Source of the DNA: Chryseobacterium shigense
GTDB lineage: Bacteria; Bacteroidota; Bacteroidia; Flavobacteriales; Weeksellaceae
Reading direction: 5' to 3'
DNA length: 64,000 bases
Assembly (NCBI RefSeq): GCF_014207845.1
Contig: NZ_JACHLC010000005.1
Location: 171,711-235,710 of the forward strand
Below are positions 33,728-41,091 of this stretch, piece by piece. Under the pieces are notes generated by a model that was given only the letters and a program-made list of their open reading frames with translations, had not been told where the DNA came from and searched no databases. How positions within the stretch are numbered: the first letter of the stretch is position 1; the number at the start of each line of letters is the position of its first letter. Made by a program: the position numbers and the translations under genes.

Positions 33728-34375
33728 ATGGAAATGTATAATTTTATGATTAATGAAGGAAAAGGCCCTGTTTCGGAGAAGTTTATAGCCTTGAATATTC
33801 ATGATTTTGATGCAGCAAGTACATTTATTGCCGGACTTTCCTATAAAAGAAACCAGGATAAAAATAATATTCTCTGTGTTTTTGAGGACAAAGGAGGGAC
33901 GTGCAGTACAAAACATGCAGTGCTGAGAAAGCTGGCATTAGAAAACGGCCAGGATAGCGTGAAATTAATGCTTGGCATTTTTAAAATGGATTCAAAATAC
34001 GCTCCATCTATAAAAAAGACATTAGATCAATACAGACTAGCCTATATTCCCGAAGCTCATAATTACTTAAAAATCGGGAACCACTATTATGATTTTACAA
34101 AACCCGGATCAGGTTACAACGACTTTAAAAGCAACCTTTTATCGGAAACAGAGATTGAACATGATCAGATAACGTTAGAAAAAATAACGTTCCACAGAGA
34201 GTTTCTTAGAAACTGGCTTGATAATGAAAGAATAGGGTATAACCTGGAAGAAATATGGTCGGTTAGGGAAAAATGTATTGAAGATCTGCAAAAACCAACA
34301 AAAGAAGAACCGGAAACCAACTTTTCTCCCGTATGCTTTCAGAACAGTCCTGAAGTAAGAGATGAATATAAATAA
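33728..34375 (+). CDS. Transglutaminase-like fold protein of unknown function
   Basis: A 215-residue soluble protein. I infer a transglutaminase-like cysteine fold from a Cys-His-Asp arrangement: Cys59 in DKGGTCSTKHAVL, His111 in PEAHNYLKIG and Asp122 in NHYYDFTKPG. The GGTCS-K-H and H-x-Y-x(7)-YDF surroundings resemble the core of those enzymes, although spacing between His and Asp (11) is a little short. No signal peptide is seen, so it is likely cytoplasmic. The C-terminal 60 residues are helical and charged (EIWSVREKCIEDLQKPTKEE). It follows the DinB-like gene by 4 bases. It could be a peptidase, amidase or a non-catalytic relative; substrate cannot be guessed. Confidence 0.62.
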   Translation: MEMYNFMINEGKGPVSEKFIALNIHDFDAASTFIAGLSYKRNQDKNNILCVFEDKGGTCSTKHAVLRKLALENGQDSVKLMLGIFKMDSKYAPSIKKTLDQYRLAYIPEAHNYLKIGNHYYDFTKPGSGYNDFKSNLLSETEIEHDQITLEKITFHREFLRNWLDNERIGYNLEEIWSVREKCIEDLQKPTKEEPETNFSPVCFQNSPEVRDEYK

Positions 34376-34388
34376 TAGACTGAATCAA

Positions 34389-34419
34389 TTTAGAATTATT
34401 ATTAAAATTACTATCTTTG
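34389..34419 (+). promoter_or_regulatory. Candidate promoter for mtaB
   Basis: TTTAG at 34389-34393 and TATCTTTG at 34412-34419 with an 18-base spacer match the Bacteroidetes pattern; the mtaB ATG is 26 bases further. The same TATCTTTGCAC sequence occurs before the tRNA cluster. Confidence 0.6.
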
Positions 34420-34445
34420 CACCCAGAAAATTCAGGAGTAAATAA

Positions 34446-35792
34446 ATGTCTACTTTTCACGGAACTGCCGCATTTCATACACTCGGCTGCAAATTAAATT
34501 TTGCGGAAACATCTACTATTGCCCGTCAATTGACAGATGCCGGTTATGATAAAGTAAGTTTTGATGATAAAGCAGATGTCTATGTTATCAATACCTGTTC
34601 AGTAACGGAAAATGCAGACCGCGAGTGCAAACTGCATGTAAAGCGTGCCATGAAAGCCAATCCTGAAGGGCTGGTAGTTATCGTAGGATGCTATGCACAG
34701 CTGAAGCCTGAAGAAATTTCACAGATCGATGGGGTAGACCTTGTTTTGGGAGCTAAAGAGAAATTCAACATCTTAAGTTACCTGGATGATCTGGAAAAAT
34801 CCGAAAGTGAAGGAGTTGTCCATTCATGCGAAATTGAAGAAACCGATTTCTTTATCGGAAGCTATTCAATAGGTGACAGAACAAGAGCTTTCCTGAAAGT
34901 ACAGGACGGATGCGACTATAAATGTACTTACTGTACCATTCCGCTGGCCAGGGGGATTTCCCGTTCGGATACCATCGGGAACGTTCTTAAAAACGCCAGA
35001 GAAATTGCTGAAAGAGACATCAAAGAAATCGTACTTACCGGTGTAAATATTGGTGACTATGGTAAGGGCGAATTCGGGAATAAAAAACACGAGCATACCT
35101 TCTTAGATCTAATTTCAGAGCTTGATCAGGTAGACGGAATTGAAAGAATCCGTATTTCCTCCATAGAGCCGAATCTTTTAAAGGATGAAAGCATTGATCT
35201 TGTTTCTAAAAGCAAAAGCTTTGTACCCCATTTCCACATTCCGCTTCAGTCGGGATGCGATGACCTGTTGAAAAAAATGAAGCGCCGTTACCTTACGAAG
35301 CTTTACAAAGACAGAGTTAATAAGATCCGTGAAGTAATGCCCGATGCCGCTATTGGTGTAGATGTTATTGTGGGATTCCCAGGGGAAACAGAAGAAAAAT
35401 TCATGGAGACCTATAACTTCCTGAACGAGCTTCCTATTACTTATCTGCACGTATTTACCTATTCTGAAAGAGAAAATACAGAAGCAGCCGGTATGGATGG
35501 TGTAGTGCCTATTCCGGAAAGAAAAAAACGAAACAAAATGCTGAGAATCCTTTCTGAAAAGAAGAAAATGGCATTTTACCAGACCCAGCTTGGAAAAACG
35601 CTTCCCGTTCTTTGGGAGCACGAAAATAAAGACGGCAAAATGTATGGCTTCACTGAGAATTATGTGAGAGTCCAGAAAGATTTTGATTCCGCATCCGTTA
35701 ATCAGATTGAATTTCTAAATTTAGAAAAAATCCTGTCAGATGGCACGGTTTCTGTGCAGTCATCCTTCGAAAGTTTTTTGGCAAAAGCATAG
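34446..35792 (+). CDS. mtaB: tRNA t6A37 methylthiotransferase MtaB
   Basis: MtaB adds a methylthio group to N6-threonylcarbamoyladenosine 37 of ANN-decoding tRNAs, using two iron-sulfur clusters and radical SAM chemistry. The 448-residue protein shows an N-terminal UPF0004 domain with Cys residues in TLGCKLN (about residue 14) and INTCSVT (about 50), and CYAQLKP. The radical SAM box QDGCDYKCTYCTIPLARG (C-x3-C-x2-C) is at about residues 151-169, and the C-terminal TRAM domain follows. It is transcribed from its own promoter-like motif and is next to tRNA-modifying needs only in a general sense. The gene is full length. Confidence 0.94.
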   Translation: MSTFHGTAAFHTLGCKLNFAETSTIARQLTDAGYDKVSFDDKADVYVINTCSVTENADRECKLHVKRAMKANPEGLVVIVGCYAQLKPEEISQIDGVDLVLGAKEKFNILSYLDDLEKSESEGVVHSCEIEETDFFIGSYSIGDRTRAFLKVQDGCDYKCTYCTIPLARGISRSDTIGNVLKNAREIAERDIKEIVLTGVNIGDYGKGEFGNKKHEHTFLDLISELDQVDGIERIRISSIEPNLLKDESIDLVSKSKSFVPHFHIPLQSGCDDLLKKMKRRYLTKLYKDRVNKIREVMPDAAIGVDVIVGFPGETEEKFMETYNFLNELPITYLHVFTYSERENTEAAGMDGVVPIPERKKRNKMLRILSEKKKMAFYQTQLGKTLPVLWEHENKDGKMYGFTENYVRVQKDFDSASVNQIEFLNLEKILSDGTVSVQSSFESFLAKA

Positions 35793-35843
35793 TCTCTTTG
35801 CAAAAATTCAACTAAATTTATTTTAACTTTAAATACTACATTC

Positions 35844-37361
35844 ATGAGAGATAAGTTTTTATCTTGGGGAATTGTATTGGTAATTGCTACATGGGTTGTG
35901 GCATTACTGATCAGAGCGCATTATTGGATACCCATCCTATTATCTGCCATTTATGCATTAGGCGTTTACAATGCTTATCAGTCGAAACACGCTATTCTGA
36001 GGAACTTCCCTGTATTGGGGTATTTCAGGTACTTTTTCGAAAGCATTTCACCTGAAATGCAGCAGTATTTCATTGAAAGGGAAACAGACGGAAAACCATT
36101 TCCCAGAAATCAACGCTCTGCAGTATACAGACGTGCTAAAAACCTGAGTGATACTGTTGCTTTTGGAACGCAGCTAGAAGTGAATCACAGAAAATATGAG
36201 GGAATCAAGCATTCTATCTATGCAAAATCGCCTAAAGAAGAACTGCCGAGAGTATGGGTTGGGGGTGAGCAGTGTACACAGCCTTATCATGCCTCTTTGT
36301 TCAATATTTCGGCAATGAGTTTTGGAGCGTTGAGCGACAGGGCGCAGATTTCTCTGAACAGAGGAGCCAAAAAAGGAAATTTTTATCATAACACAGGTGA
36401 GGGAGGTATTTCCCCTCATCACATGGAAGGAGGGGACCTTTGCTGGCAGATCGGAACAGGGTATTTCGGATGTCGTAATGAAGAAGGTAAATTTAACCCG
36501 GAACTGTTCAAACAGTATTCTACTCTTCCCAATGTAAAAATGATTGAAATTAAGCTTTCTCAAGGGGCAAAACCAGGACACGGAGGCGTACTTCCCGGAG
36601 TTAAGAATACACCTGAGATTGCAAAGATCCGTCACGTCACACCGGGAATGACTGTTATTTCGCCGCCATCACATACCTCATTTTCTGATGCAGCCGGCTT
36701 GCTGAGGTTTGTACAGCAGCTTAGAGAGCTTTCAGGAGGTAAACCGGTCGGGTTTAAACTGTGTATTGGTGATACGAAAGAATTCGAAGATATCTGCGTA
36801 CAGATGAATGTACTGAAAATCTATCCTGATTTTATTACCATAGATGGAGCAGAAGGAGGAACAGGAGCCGCACCGCCGGAATTTTCAGATGGAGTAGGGA
36901 TGCCTTTGGAACCGGCTTTGATCTTTGTGAACAGAACACTTAATAATTATAATTTAAGAAGCAAGCTAAGAGTAATTGCCAGCGGAAAGGTACTGACAAG
37001 TTTAGATATTCTCAGGGCTGTAGCTATGGGAGCGGATATGTGTAATAATGCAAGAGGATTTATGTTCTCGTTAGGATGCATCCAGGCTTTAAGATGTAAC
37101 ACTAATAATTGTCCTACAGGAGTGGCCACTCAGGATAAAATGCTAATTAAAGGCCTTGATGTTACTGATAAAAGCGAAAGAGTATACCATTTCCATAAAA
37201 ACACGCTGCATACCTGCAATGAACTGATTGCAGCGGCAGGAAGAAGCTCTTACGAAGAAGTGGATGCCACTATGTTTATGAGAGGAGATGAATTTGATCA
37301 TCTGGCAGATCTGTATTTCCCGGATATTTTAGGAAATGTAAAGCAGAAAGCAAGAACTTAA
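35844..37361 (+). CDS. FMN-binding glutamate synthase family protein
   Basis: A 505-residue membrane-anchored homologue of the FMN-binding synthase domain of GltB. Two N-terminal hydrophobic segments (residues 9-21 and 27-43) are followed by the FMN/Fe-S domain: SMSFGALSDRAQISLNRGA, NTGEGGISPHHMEGGD, KLSQGAKPGHGGVLPG, TIDGAEGGTGAAPPEF, and a Cys cluster C-x5-CNTNNC in SLGCIQALRCNTNNCPTGVAT for a 3Fe-4S cluster. It lacks the glutamine amidotransferase domain and so is not a complete glutamate synthase. Reaction and electron donor are unknown; the membrane anchor suggests quinone-linked or peripheral function. A terminator separates it from the convergent lipoprotein gene. Confidence 0.9.
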   Translation: MRDKFLSWGIVLVIATWVVALLIRAHYWIPILLSAIYALGVYNAYQSKHAILRNFPVLGYFRYFFESISPEMQQYFIERETDGKPFPRNQRSAVYRRAKNLSDTVAFGTQLEVNHRKYEGIKHSIYAKSPKEELPRVWVGGEQCTQPYHASLFNISAMSFGALSDRAQISLNRGAKKGNFYHNTGEGGISPHHMEGGDLCWQIGTGYFGCRNEEGKFNPELFKQYSTLPNVKMIEIKLSQGAKPGHGGVLPGVKNTPEIAKIRHVTPGMTVISPPSHTSFSDAAGLLRFVQQLRELSGGKPVGFKLCIGDTKEFEDICVQMNVLKIYPDFITIDGAEGGTGAAPPEFSDGVGMPLEPALIFVNRTLNNYNLRSKLRVIASGKVLTSLDILRAVAMGADMCNNARGFMFSLGCIQALRCNTNNCPTGVATQDKMLIKGLDVTDKSERVYHFHKNTLHTCNELIAAAGRSSYEEVDATMFMRGDEFDHLADLYFPDILGNVKQKART

Positions 37362-37376
37362 AATAGTAAAAACAAA

Positions 37377-37407
37377 AAACCGCATTCAAATGAAGGCGGT
37401 TTTTTTA
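37377..37407. terminator. Bidirectional terminator between convergent genes
   Basis: AAACCGC and GCGGTTT form the outer stem, with further inner pairing (TTCA/TGAA). T-tracts follow on both strands. Confidence 0.82.
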
Positions 37408-37422
37408 TATAATTGAATTAAA

Positions 37423-38169
37423 TTATTGTCCTGCAGGTCTGTCAGCTCTTCCGTACACCTGAAAATTAAATACAAAAGAATAATTTCTCAGAGAGTATTG
37501 TGAATTGTAAGGATAATGCGCATCTCTTGCAAAAGCTGCTCTTGAAGGTACTAAGATAACCCCCTGAAGATTATAAGGATTTCCACTTGGAAGATTATCA
37601 AATGCTTTGAATTTCTGCATAGCCTCTTTAAAACCTTCAATTTCGTAATAGCTTGATTGTTTGGCAGCATCAGTTGTAGCTGCAGCCAGTACAGATTTTT
37701 TTACATAATAATACATTGGATCTACCAGAGGAAGACCGCTTCCATTGATTGTATTGCTTATGCCCAGTGCAGAAATAAAAGAAACATTTCCATCAGTATT
37801 GGCAGCTAAATAAGCATTAGTTCTTATCATGAGAGTAAGAATATCATTATCTTTAATAGTTTTGCCCTCAGCTGTGGAAGGTTGCGCCCCATCTCTCATA
37901 ATATATATAACTCCGGATGGCAGCGTTTCATACGGCATATCTATCAGCTTCTTTTCATTATCATCACTGGCATCCGTAGTGCTGAAAGTTTTTATATTTC
38001 CCTGAGCATCCAGATAATTCTCGTTCATGAATTTCTTAATGGCCTGATCGTCATAGCTGTTCTGAACGGTAATATCTTCCGGTTCTTTATACGTTTCAAC
38101 CTCGTCATCTTTCTTACATGCAGAAAAACACAAAGATCCTGCAAGGATATATAAAAATATTTTTTTCAT
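37423..38169 (-). CDS. Probable FKBP-like lipoprotein
   Basis: A 248-residue lipoprotein (MKKIFLYILAGSLCFSACKK, lipobox Cys about residue 18). The body resembles divergent FKBP-type peptidyl-prolyl isomerases found as gliding or surface lipoproteins in Bacteroidetes: a helical N-terminal part (DDQAIKKFMNENYLD), the strand LPSGVIYIMRDGAQP with KTIKDNDILTLMIRTNAYL, and a closing strand with NYSFVFNFQVYGRADRP. The usual hydrophobic active-site residues of FKBPs are not obvious, so isomerase activity is doubtful. The sequence has low overall resemblance to known proteins; an alternative is a divergent member of an unnamed lipoprotein family. It is transcribed divergently from the S4-protein gene with 55 bases between. 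Confidence 0.55.
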   Translation of the reverse strand: MKKIFLYILAGSLCFSACKKDDEVETYKEPEDITVQNSYDDQAIKKFMNENYLDAQGNIKTFSTTDASDDNEKKLIDMPYETLPSGVIYIMRDGAQPSTAEGKTIKDNDILTLMIRTNAYLAANTDGNVSFISALGISNTINGSGLPLVDPMYYYVKKSVLAAATTDAAKQSSYYEIEGFKEAMQKFKAFDNLPSGNPYNLQGVILVPSRAAFARDAHYPYNSQYSLRNYSFVFNFQVYGRADRPAGQ

Positions 38170-38224
38170 TTCAAAAAACTTTAATTACTTTACAAATAAT
38201 ATAACGGCAAAAGTATAAAAAATT

Positions 38225-38662
38225 ATGAGAATAGATAAATTTTTATGGTGCATTCGTTTTTATAAGACGAGAAGTATTGCAACAGAGGAAATTAAGAAGA
38301 ACAGGGTTTCAATAGGAACATCCGCCGTAAAGTCGTCTAAGGAGGTAAAAGAAGGGGATATTATCAAGATCCGCAAAAATCAGATTGATTATAAAATAAA
38401 AGTCACCCAGATCCCGAAAAGCAGGATGGGAGCAAAGCTTGTTCCCCTTCATATTCAGGATGTGACGGATAAAGAACAGTATGAATTATTGAAGCTTCGC
38501 AAAATGTCACAGGACTATTACAGAAACAAAGGCGAAGGAAGACCTACCAAGAAAGACCGCAGGGATATGGATGAGTATGTTGGAAACGATATAGCAGCAG
38601 ACTTTACGGACTGGGATGATTTCTTTGGAGAAACGGCAGACGATTCCGAAAGCGAAGATTAA
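38225..38662 (+). CDS. S4-domain RNA-binding protein (Hsp15/HslR-like)
   Basis: A 145-residue protein whose first 60 residues are an S4 RNA-binding domain: MRIDKFLWCIRFYKTRSIAT, NRVSIGTSAVKSSKEVKEGD, as in Hsp15 (HslR), which binds free 50S subunits carrying nascent chains. The C-terminal half is charged and ends acidic (GETADDSESED), longer than in E. coli Hsp15. The gene starts 55 bases from the divergent lipoprotein gene and ends at a hairpin terminator shared with the convergent aroK. Function in recycling of stalled subunits is inferred from family only; I avoid a firm gene symbol for that reason. Confidence 0.85.
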   Translation: MRIDKFLWCIRFYKTRSIATEEIKKNRVSIGTSAVKSSKEVKEGDIIKIRKNQIDYKIKVTQIPKSRMGAKLVPLHIQDVTDKEQYELLKLRKMSQDYYRNKGEGRPTKKDRRDMDEYVGNDIAADFTDWDDFFGETADDSESED

Positions 38663-38665
38663 CGT

Positions 38666-38691
38666 AAAAAAGCTCTAGAGATAGAGCTTTT
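38666..38691. terminator. Shared hairpin terminator that also encodes the end of aroK
   Basis: AAAAGCTCTA and TAGAGCTTTT form a perfect 10-bp stem with a 4-base loop. On the minus strand it contains the last codons and stop of aroK (38675) and is followed by six T residues; on the plus strand it is just after the S4-protein gene. Confidence 0.78.
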
Positions 38692-39190
38692 CTACTATTT
38701 CCTGTACAATGTCTTCCGGAGTTCTGGAATCTGTATTGACGTTAAACTGGGCTTTGCTGTAAAATACATTTCTTTCAAATAAATGTTTGGCAATAAATTC
38801 CTGCAGATCTTCATCAGGAACGTTAGCTATTAAAGGCCTTTTTTCTTTCTGTTTGGAAAGTCTTTCATACAAAGTATTTACCGAAGCTCTTAAAAAAACA
38901 CTTGTTGAACTGTGGTTGATAATTTCCATATTATTATAATAAACCGGTGTTCCTCCGCCCAGGCTTAAAACCACATTTTCTTCCGAAGCAAGAATTTCTT
39001 CCAATGCCTCTCTTTCCAGCTTTCTAAACTGAATTTCTCCCTTTTTTTCGAAAATCTCAGGAATGGTTAATTTATTTCTCCTGGAAATCTCTTTATCAAG
39101 GTCAATGAGTTTGAAATTTATTTTGTCGCTTAAAATTTTGGAAATGTGAGATTTGCCAGATCCCATGTATCCGATCAGTGAAATAACCAT
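38675..39190 (-). CDS. aroK: Shikimate kinase
   Basis: AroK phosphorylates shikimate at the 3-hydroxyl in aromatic amino-acid synthesis. The 171-residue size is typical. The P-loop is LIGYMGSGKSHISKIL (residues 4-19), the shikimate-binding Asp is in LIDLDKEISRR (about residue 34), the second binding segment is IQFRKLEREALEEIL, and LGGGTPVY (about residue 80) completes the site. The lid contains KEKRPLIANVP. The last codons (KLYL and stop) lie inside a terminator hairpin, which therefore constrains both protein and RNA. It is convergent with the S4-protein gene and its 5' end is 30 bases from the tRNA promoter region. Confidence 0.95.
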   Translation of the reverse strand: MVISLIGYMGSGKSHISKILSDKINFKLIDLDKEISRRNKLTIPEIFEKKGEIQFRKLEREALEEILASEENVVLSLGGGTPVYYNNMEIINHSSTSVFLRASVNTLYERLSKQKEKRPLIANVPDEDLQEFIAKHLFERNVFYSKAQFNVNTDSRTPEDIVQEIVEKLYL

Positions 39191-39220
39191 GAATTTTTTT
39201 TAAACAAATTTGCAAAAAAG

Positions 39221-39251
39221 TTTTGAGATAATGAAAAAACGCCTATCTTTG
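39221..39251 (+). promoter_or_regulatory. Promoter of the tRNA-Lys/tRNA-Leu cluster
   Basis: TTTTG at 39221-39225, 18-base spacer, TATCTTTG at 39244-39251: a good Bacteroidetes promoter. The first tRNA starts 53 bases downstream. Confidence 0.75.
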
Positions 39252-39304
39252 CACCACTGAAAACGAGAGACATTATTCAAATGGAAATCGTTGATAAAGT
39301 GGCC

Positions 39305-39377
39305 GACTCGGTAGCTCAGCTGGTAGAGCAATACACTTTTAATGTATGGGTCCTGGGTTCGAATCCCAGCCGGGTCA
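39305..39377 (+). tRNA. tRNA-Lys (anticodon UUU), copy 1
   Basis: Acceptor GACTCGG pairs with CCGGGTC (one G-U), D-loop GCTCAGCTGGTAGAGC, anticodon stem ATACA/TGTAT with loop CTTTTAA giving anticodon TTT, T arm CTGGG TTCGAAT CCCAG. CCA is not encoded. The tRNA is 73 bases to the discriminator A. Confidence 0.97.
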
Positions 39378-39412
39378 CAAGCGAAAAAATTACCGAATTT
39401 TGTAATTTTATT

Positions 39413-39495
39413 GCCTGCGTGGTGAAATTGGTAGACACGCCATCTTGAGGGGGTGGTTTCCTAAGGATGTGCTGGTTCGAGTCCAGTCGCAGGCA
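39413..39495 (+). tRNA. tRNA-Leu (anticodon GAG)
   Basis: Acceptor GCCTGCG pairs with CGCAGGC. Anticodon stem CCATC/GGTGG encloses TTGAGGG, anticodon GAG. A long variable arm (class II), T arm with GGTTCGAGTCC, and discriminator A identify tRNA-Leu. CCA is not encoded. Confidence 0.95.
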
Positions 39496-39554
39496 CTGCA
39501 AAGAAAATTTTAATAATTAAGAATAAATCATTAAATTTATTTTTAATTGTGGCC

Positions 39555-39627
39555 GACTCGGTAGCTCAGCTGGTAGAGCAATACACTTTTAATGTATGGG
39601 TCCTGGGTTCGAATCCCAGCCGGGTCA
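39555..39627 (+). tRNA. tRNA-Lys (anticodon UUU), copy 2
   Basis: Identical in sequence to the copy at 39305-39377. It is the left unit of a tandem duplication that includes the downstream terminator. Confidence 0.97.
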
Positions 39628-39682
39628 CAAGTTTACTGAAAAGTAAATTTTTTTCATATTAATATTTTGTGATTTGGTGTTT

Positions 39683-39715
39683 CAAAGGTCTCTTACGAGA
39701 CCTTTGATTTTTTTT
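39683..39715 (+). terminator. Terminator of the first tRNA transcription unit
   Basis: CAAAGGTCTC and GAGACCTTTG form a 10-bp stem with loop TTAC, followed by eight T residues. Confidence 0.92.
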
Positions 39716-39724
39716 ATAATCCTA

Positions 39725-39755
39725 TTGCAGGAATTAAAAAATAATTATATCTTTG
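39725..39755 (+). promoter_or_regulatory. Promoter of the last tRNA-Lys gene
   Basis: TTG at 39725-39727, 20-base spacer, TATCTTTG at 39748-39755. The -7 region (TATCTTTGCACC) matches that of the first tRNA promoter, so the last tRNA-Lys is an independent transcription unit. Confidence 0.65.
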
Positions 39756-39804
39756 CACCGCTTAAAAAACGATATCAGAAATGTTCATCGTTTTTGCAGT
39801 GACC

Positions 39805-39877
39805 GACTCGGTAGCTCAGCTGGTAGAGCAATACACTTTTAATGTATGGGTCCTGGGTTCGAATCCCAGCCGGGTCA
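39805..39877 (+). tRNA. tRNA-Lys (anticodon UUU), copy 3
   Basis: Identical to the copies at 39305 and 39555. It has its own promoter-like motif upstream and its own terminator downstream. Confidence 0.97.
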
Positions 39878-39931
39878 CAAATTTACTGAAAAGTAAATTT
39901 TTTCATATTAATATTTTGTGATTTGGTGTTT

Positions 39932-39963
39932 CAAAGGTCTCGTAAGAGGCCTTTGATTTTTTT
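39932..39963 (+). terminator. Terminator of the last tRNA-Lys gene
   Basis: CAAAGGTCTC and GAGGCCTTTG form a 10-bp stem (one G-U pair), loop GTAA, then seven T residues. It differs from its duplicate at 39683 by loop changes and one A-to-G in the stem that keeps pairing. Confidence 0.9.
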
Positions 39964-39992
39964 ATTATATGCTTGTATAATTACAGAAAAGA

Positions 39993-40024
39993 AAAACTCT
40001 GGTTCCGAAAGGAACCAGAGTTTT
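39993..40024. terminator. Long hairpin terminator after panC
   Basis: A perfect 14-bp stem (AAAACTCTGGTTCC and its complement) with a GAAA loop on the plus strand. The minus-strand side, after panC, continues with T residues; some plus-strand action is possible. Confidence 0.85.
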
Positions 40025-40072
40025 GTTTTATAGGTAAATACCTGATGTATTTTGTTGAACAAATGTTTAATA

Positions 40073-40921
40073 TTAATCCAGGTGCATATTATCAATTAAC
40101 CTGACACCATCTACTACAACTACGATGAATGCTCTGTAATTTTTGTCTTTATAGAAAAAATCTGTTTCTTTCAGTGTGTCTTCATCAGCGATCAGGAAAT
40201 ATTCTAATTTCATGCCCTGTTGGTGATCAAAAATATCCGTCACCCTTTCTTTTATTTCAGGAATCGTAATGATCCGGAACCAGTCGTTTACCTTGATCAG
40301 GGTTTCATAAATAACTTTTGAAGCTTCTTTTCTGTCTTCGTGAAGTCTTTGGTTTCTTGAGCTTAATGCTAAACCGTTTTCTGCTCTATAAATGGAAACT
40401 CCTGTGATTTTTACCGGAAGATGTTTCTTTTCAGCCATTTTTTTAATAATGGCAAGCTGCTGGAAGTCTTTTTCCCCGAAATAGGCATTGTCAGGTTTAA
40501 CCTGTCTAAAAAGCTCTTCCACCACAGTTCCCACTCCGTCAAAGTGTCCGGGTCTGGATTTTCCTTCCATTTCATTTTCCAGTCCATCGAAATCATAATG
40601 CTGGCTTTCTGTTTTTTCAGGATAAATATCAGTTACTTCAGGAATATAAACCGCATCCACCAATCCTGATTTTTCCAGAATAAGGATATCCCTGTTCACA
40701 TCTCTAGGATATTTTTCAAGATCTTCCGGATTATTAAATTGGGTAGGATTTACAAAAATTGAAGAAACTACCAGATCATTCTCTTTTCTGGCTTCTTCAT
40801 ACAGAGAAAGGTGCCCCTTATGAAGAGCTCCCATAGTAGGCGCAAAACCTATCTTTTTCCCCATTTCTTTCTGTCTTTCAATGAAATCCTGAAGGGTTTT
40901 CTTGTTTTTTATAACTTCCAT
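40073..40921 (-). CDS. panC: Pantothenate synthetase
   Basis: PanC joins pantoate and beta-alanine with ATP to make pantothenate, the coenzyme A precursor. The 282-residue protein matches family length. The nucleotidyltransferase HIGH-like motif is in FAPTMGALHKGHLSLYEEA (residues 22-40), SIFVNPTQFNNPEDLEKYPR follows (about 54-73), and FGEKDFQQLAIIKKM (about 147) and LALSSRNQRL (KMSKS-like, about 184) complete the site. It is divergent from a starch-synthase-domain gene with 170 bases between and is followed by a long terminator. Other pan genes are not in the window. Confidence 0.95.
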   Translation of the reverse strand: MEVIKNKKTLQDFIERQKEMGKKIGFAPTMGALHKGHLSLYEEARKENDLVVSSIFVNPTQFNNPEDLEKYPRDVNRDILILEKSGLVDAVYIPEVTDIYPEKTESQHYDFDGLENEMEGKSRPGHFDGVGTVVEELFRQVKPDNAYFGEKDFQQLAIIKKMAEKKHLPVKITGVSIYRAENGLALSSRNQRLHEDRKEASKVIYETLIKVNDWFRIITIPEIKERVTDIFDHQQGMKLEYFLIADEDTLKETDFFYKDKNYRAFIVVVVDGVRLIDNMHLD

Positions 40922-41045
40922 AGTTTATTTTAATACTAATTCAAAAATACTAAAAATATCATATAATTATATGAGTTTTTAATAATTTGAAAATAGGAAT
41001 TATCGTAAAAAAATGTTAATTAAAATAATGTTGAATGTTTTTTTG

Positions 41046-41053
41046 TAATTTTG
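41046..41053 (+). promoter_or_regulatory. Candidate -7 element for the 41092 gene
   Basis: TAATTTTG matches TAnnTTTG and is 38 bases before the ATG. A matching -33 at the usual spacing is not evident. Confidence 0.4.
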
Positions 41054-41091
41054 CACATTAAAGCATTTTTACAAAAATATAGATAGAATTT

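Larger units (their letters stand above)
39555..39715 (+). repeat. Tandem duplication, left unit (tRNA-Lys plus terminator)
   Basis: About 160 bases comprising the tRNA, an AT-rich spacer and a hairpin terminator are nearly identical to 39805-39963. Only a few bases differ, including changes in the terminator loop and one stem pair. Confidence 0.85.
39805..39963 (+). repeat. Tandem duplication, right unit (tRNA-Lys plus terminator)
   Basis: Second unit of the duplication at 39555-39715, offset by 250 bases. The flanks upstream of the tRNA also share a few bases (CCGACTCGG context). Confidence 0.85.

Noticed and set aside
39555..39963. tRNA cluster as an integration (att) site
   Set aside because: The duplication includes only the tRNA and its terminator; there is no integrase, no foreign gene and no partial tRNA 3' end in between.
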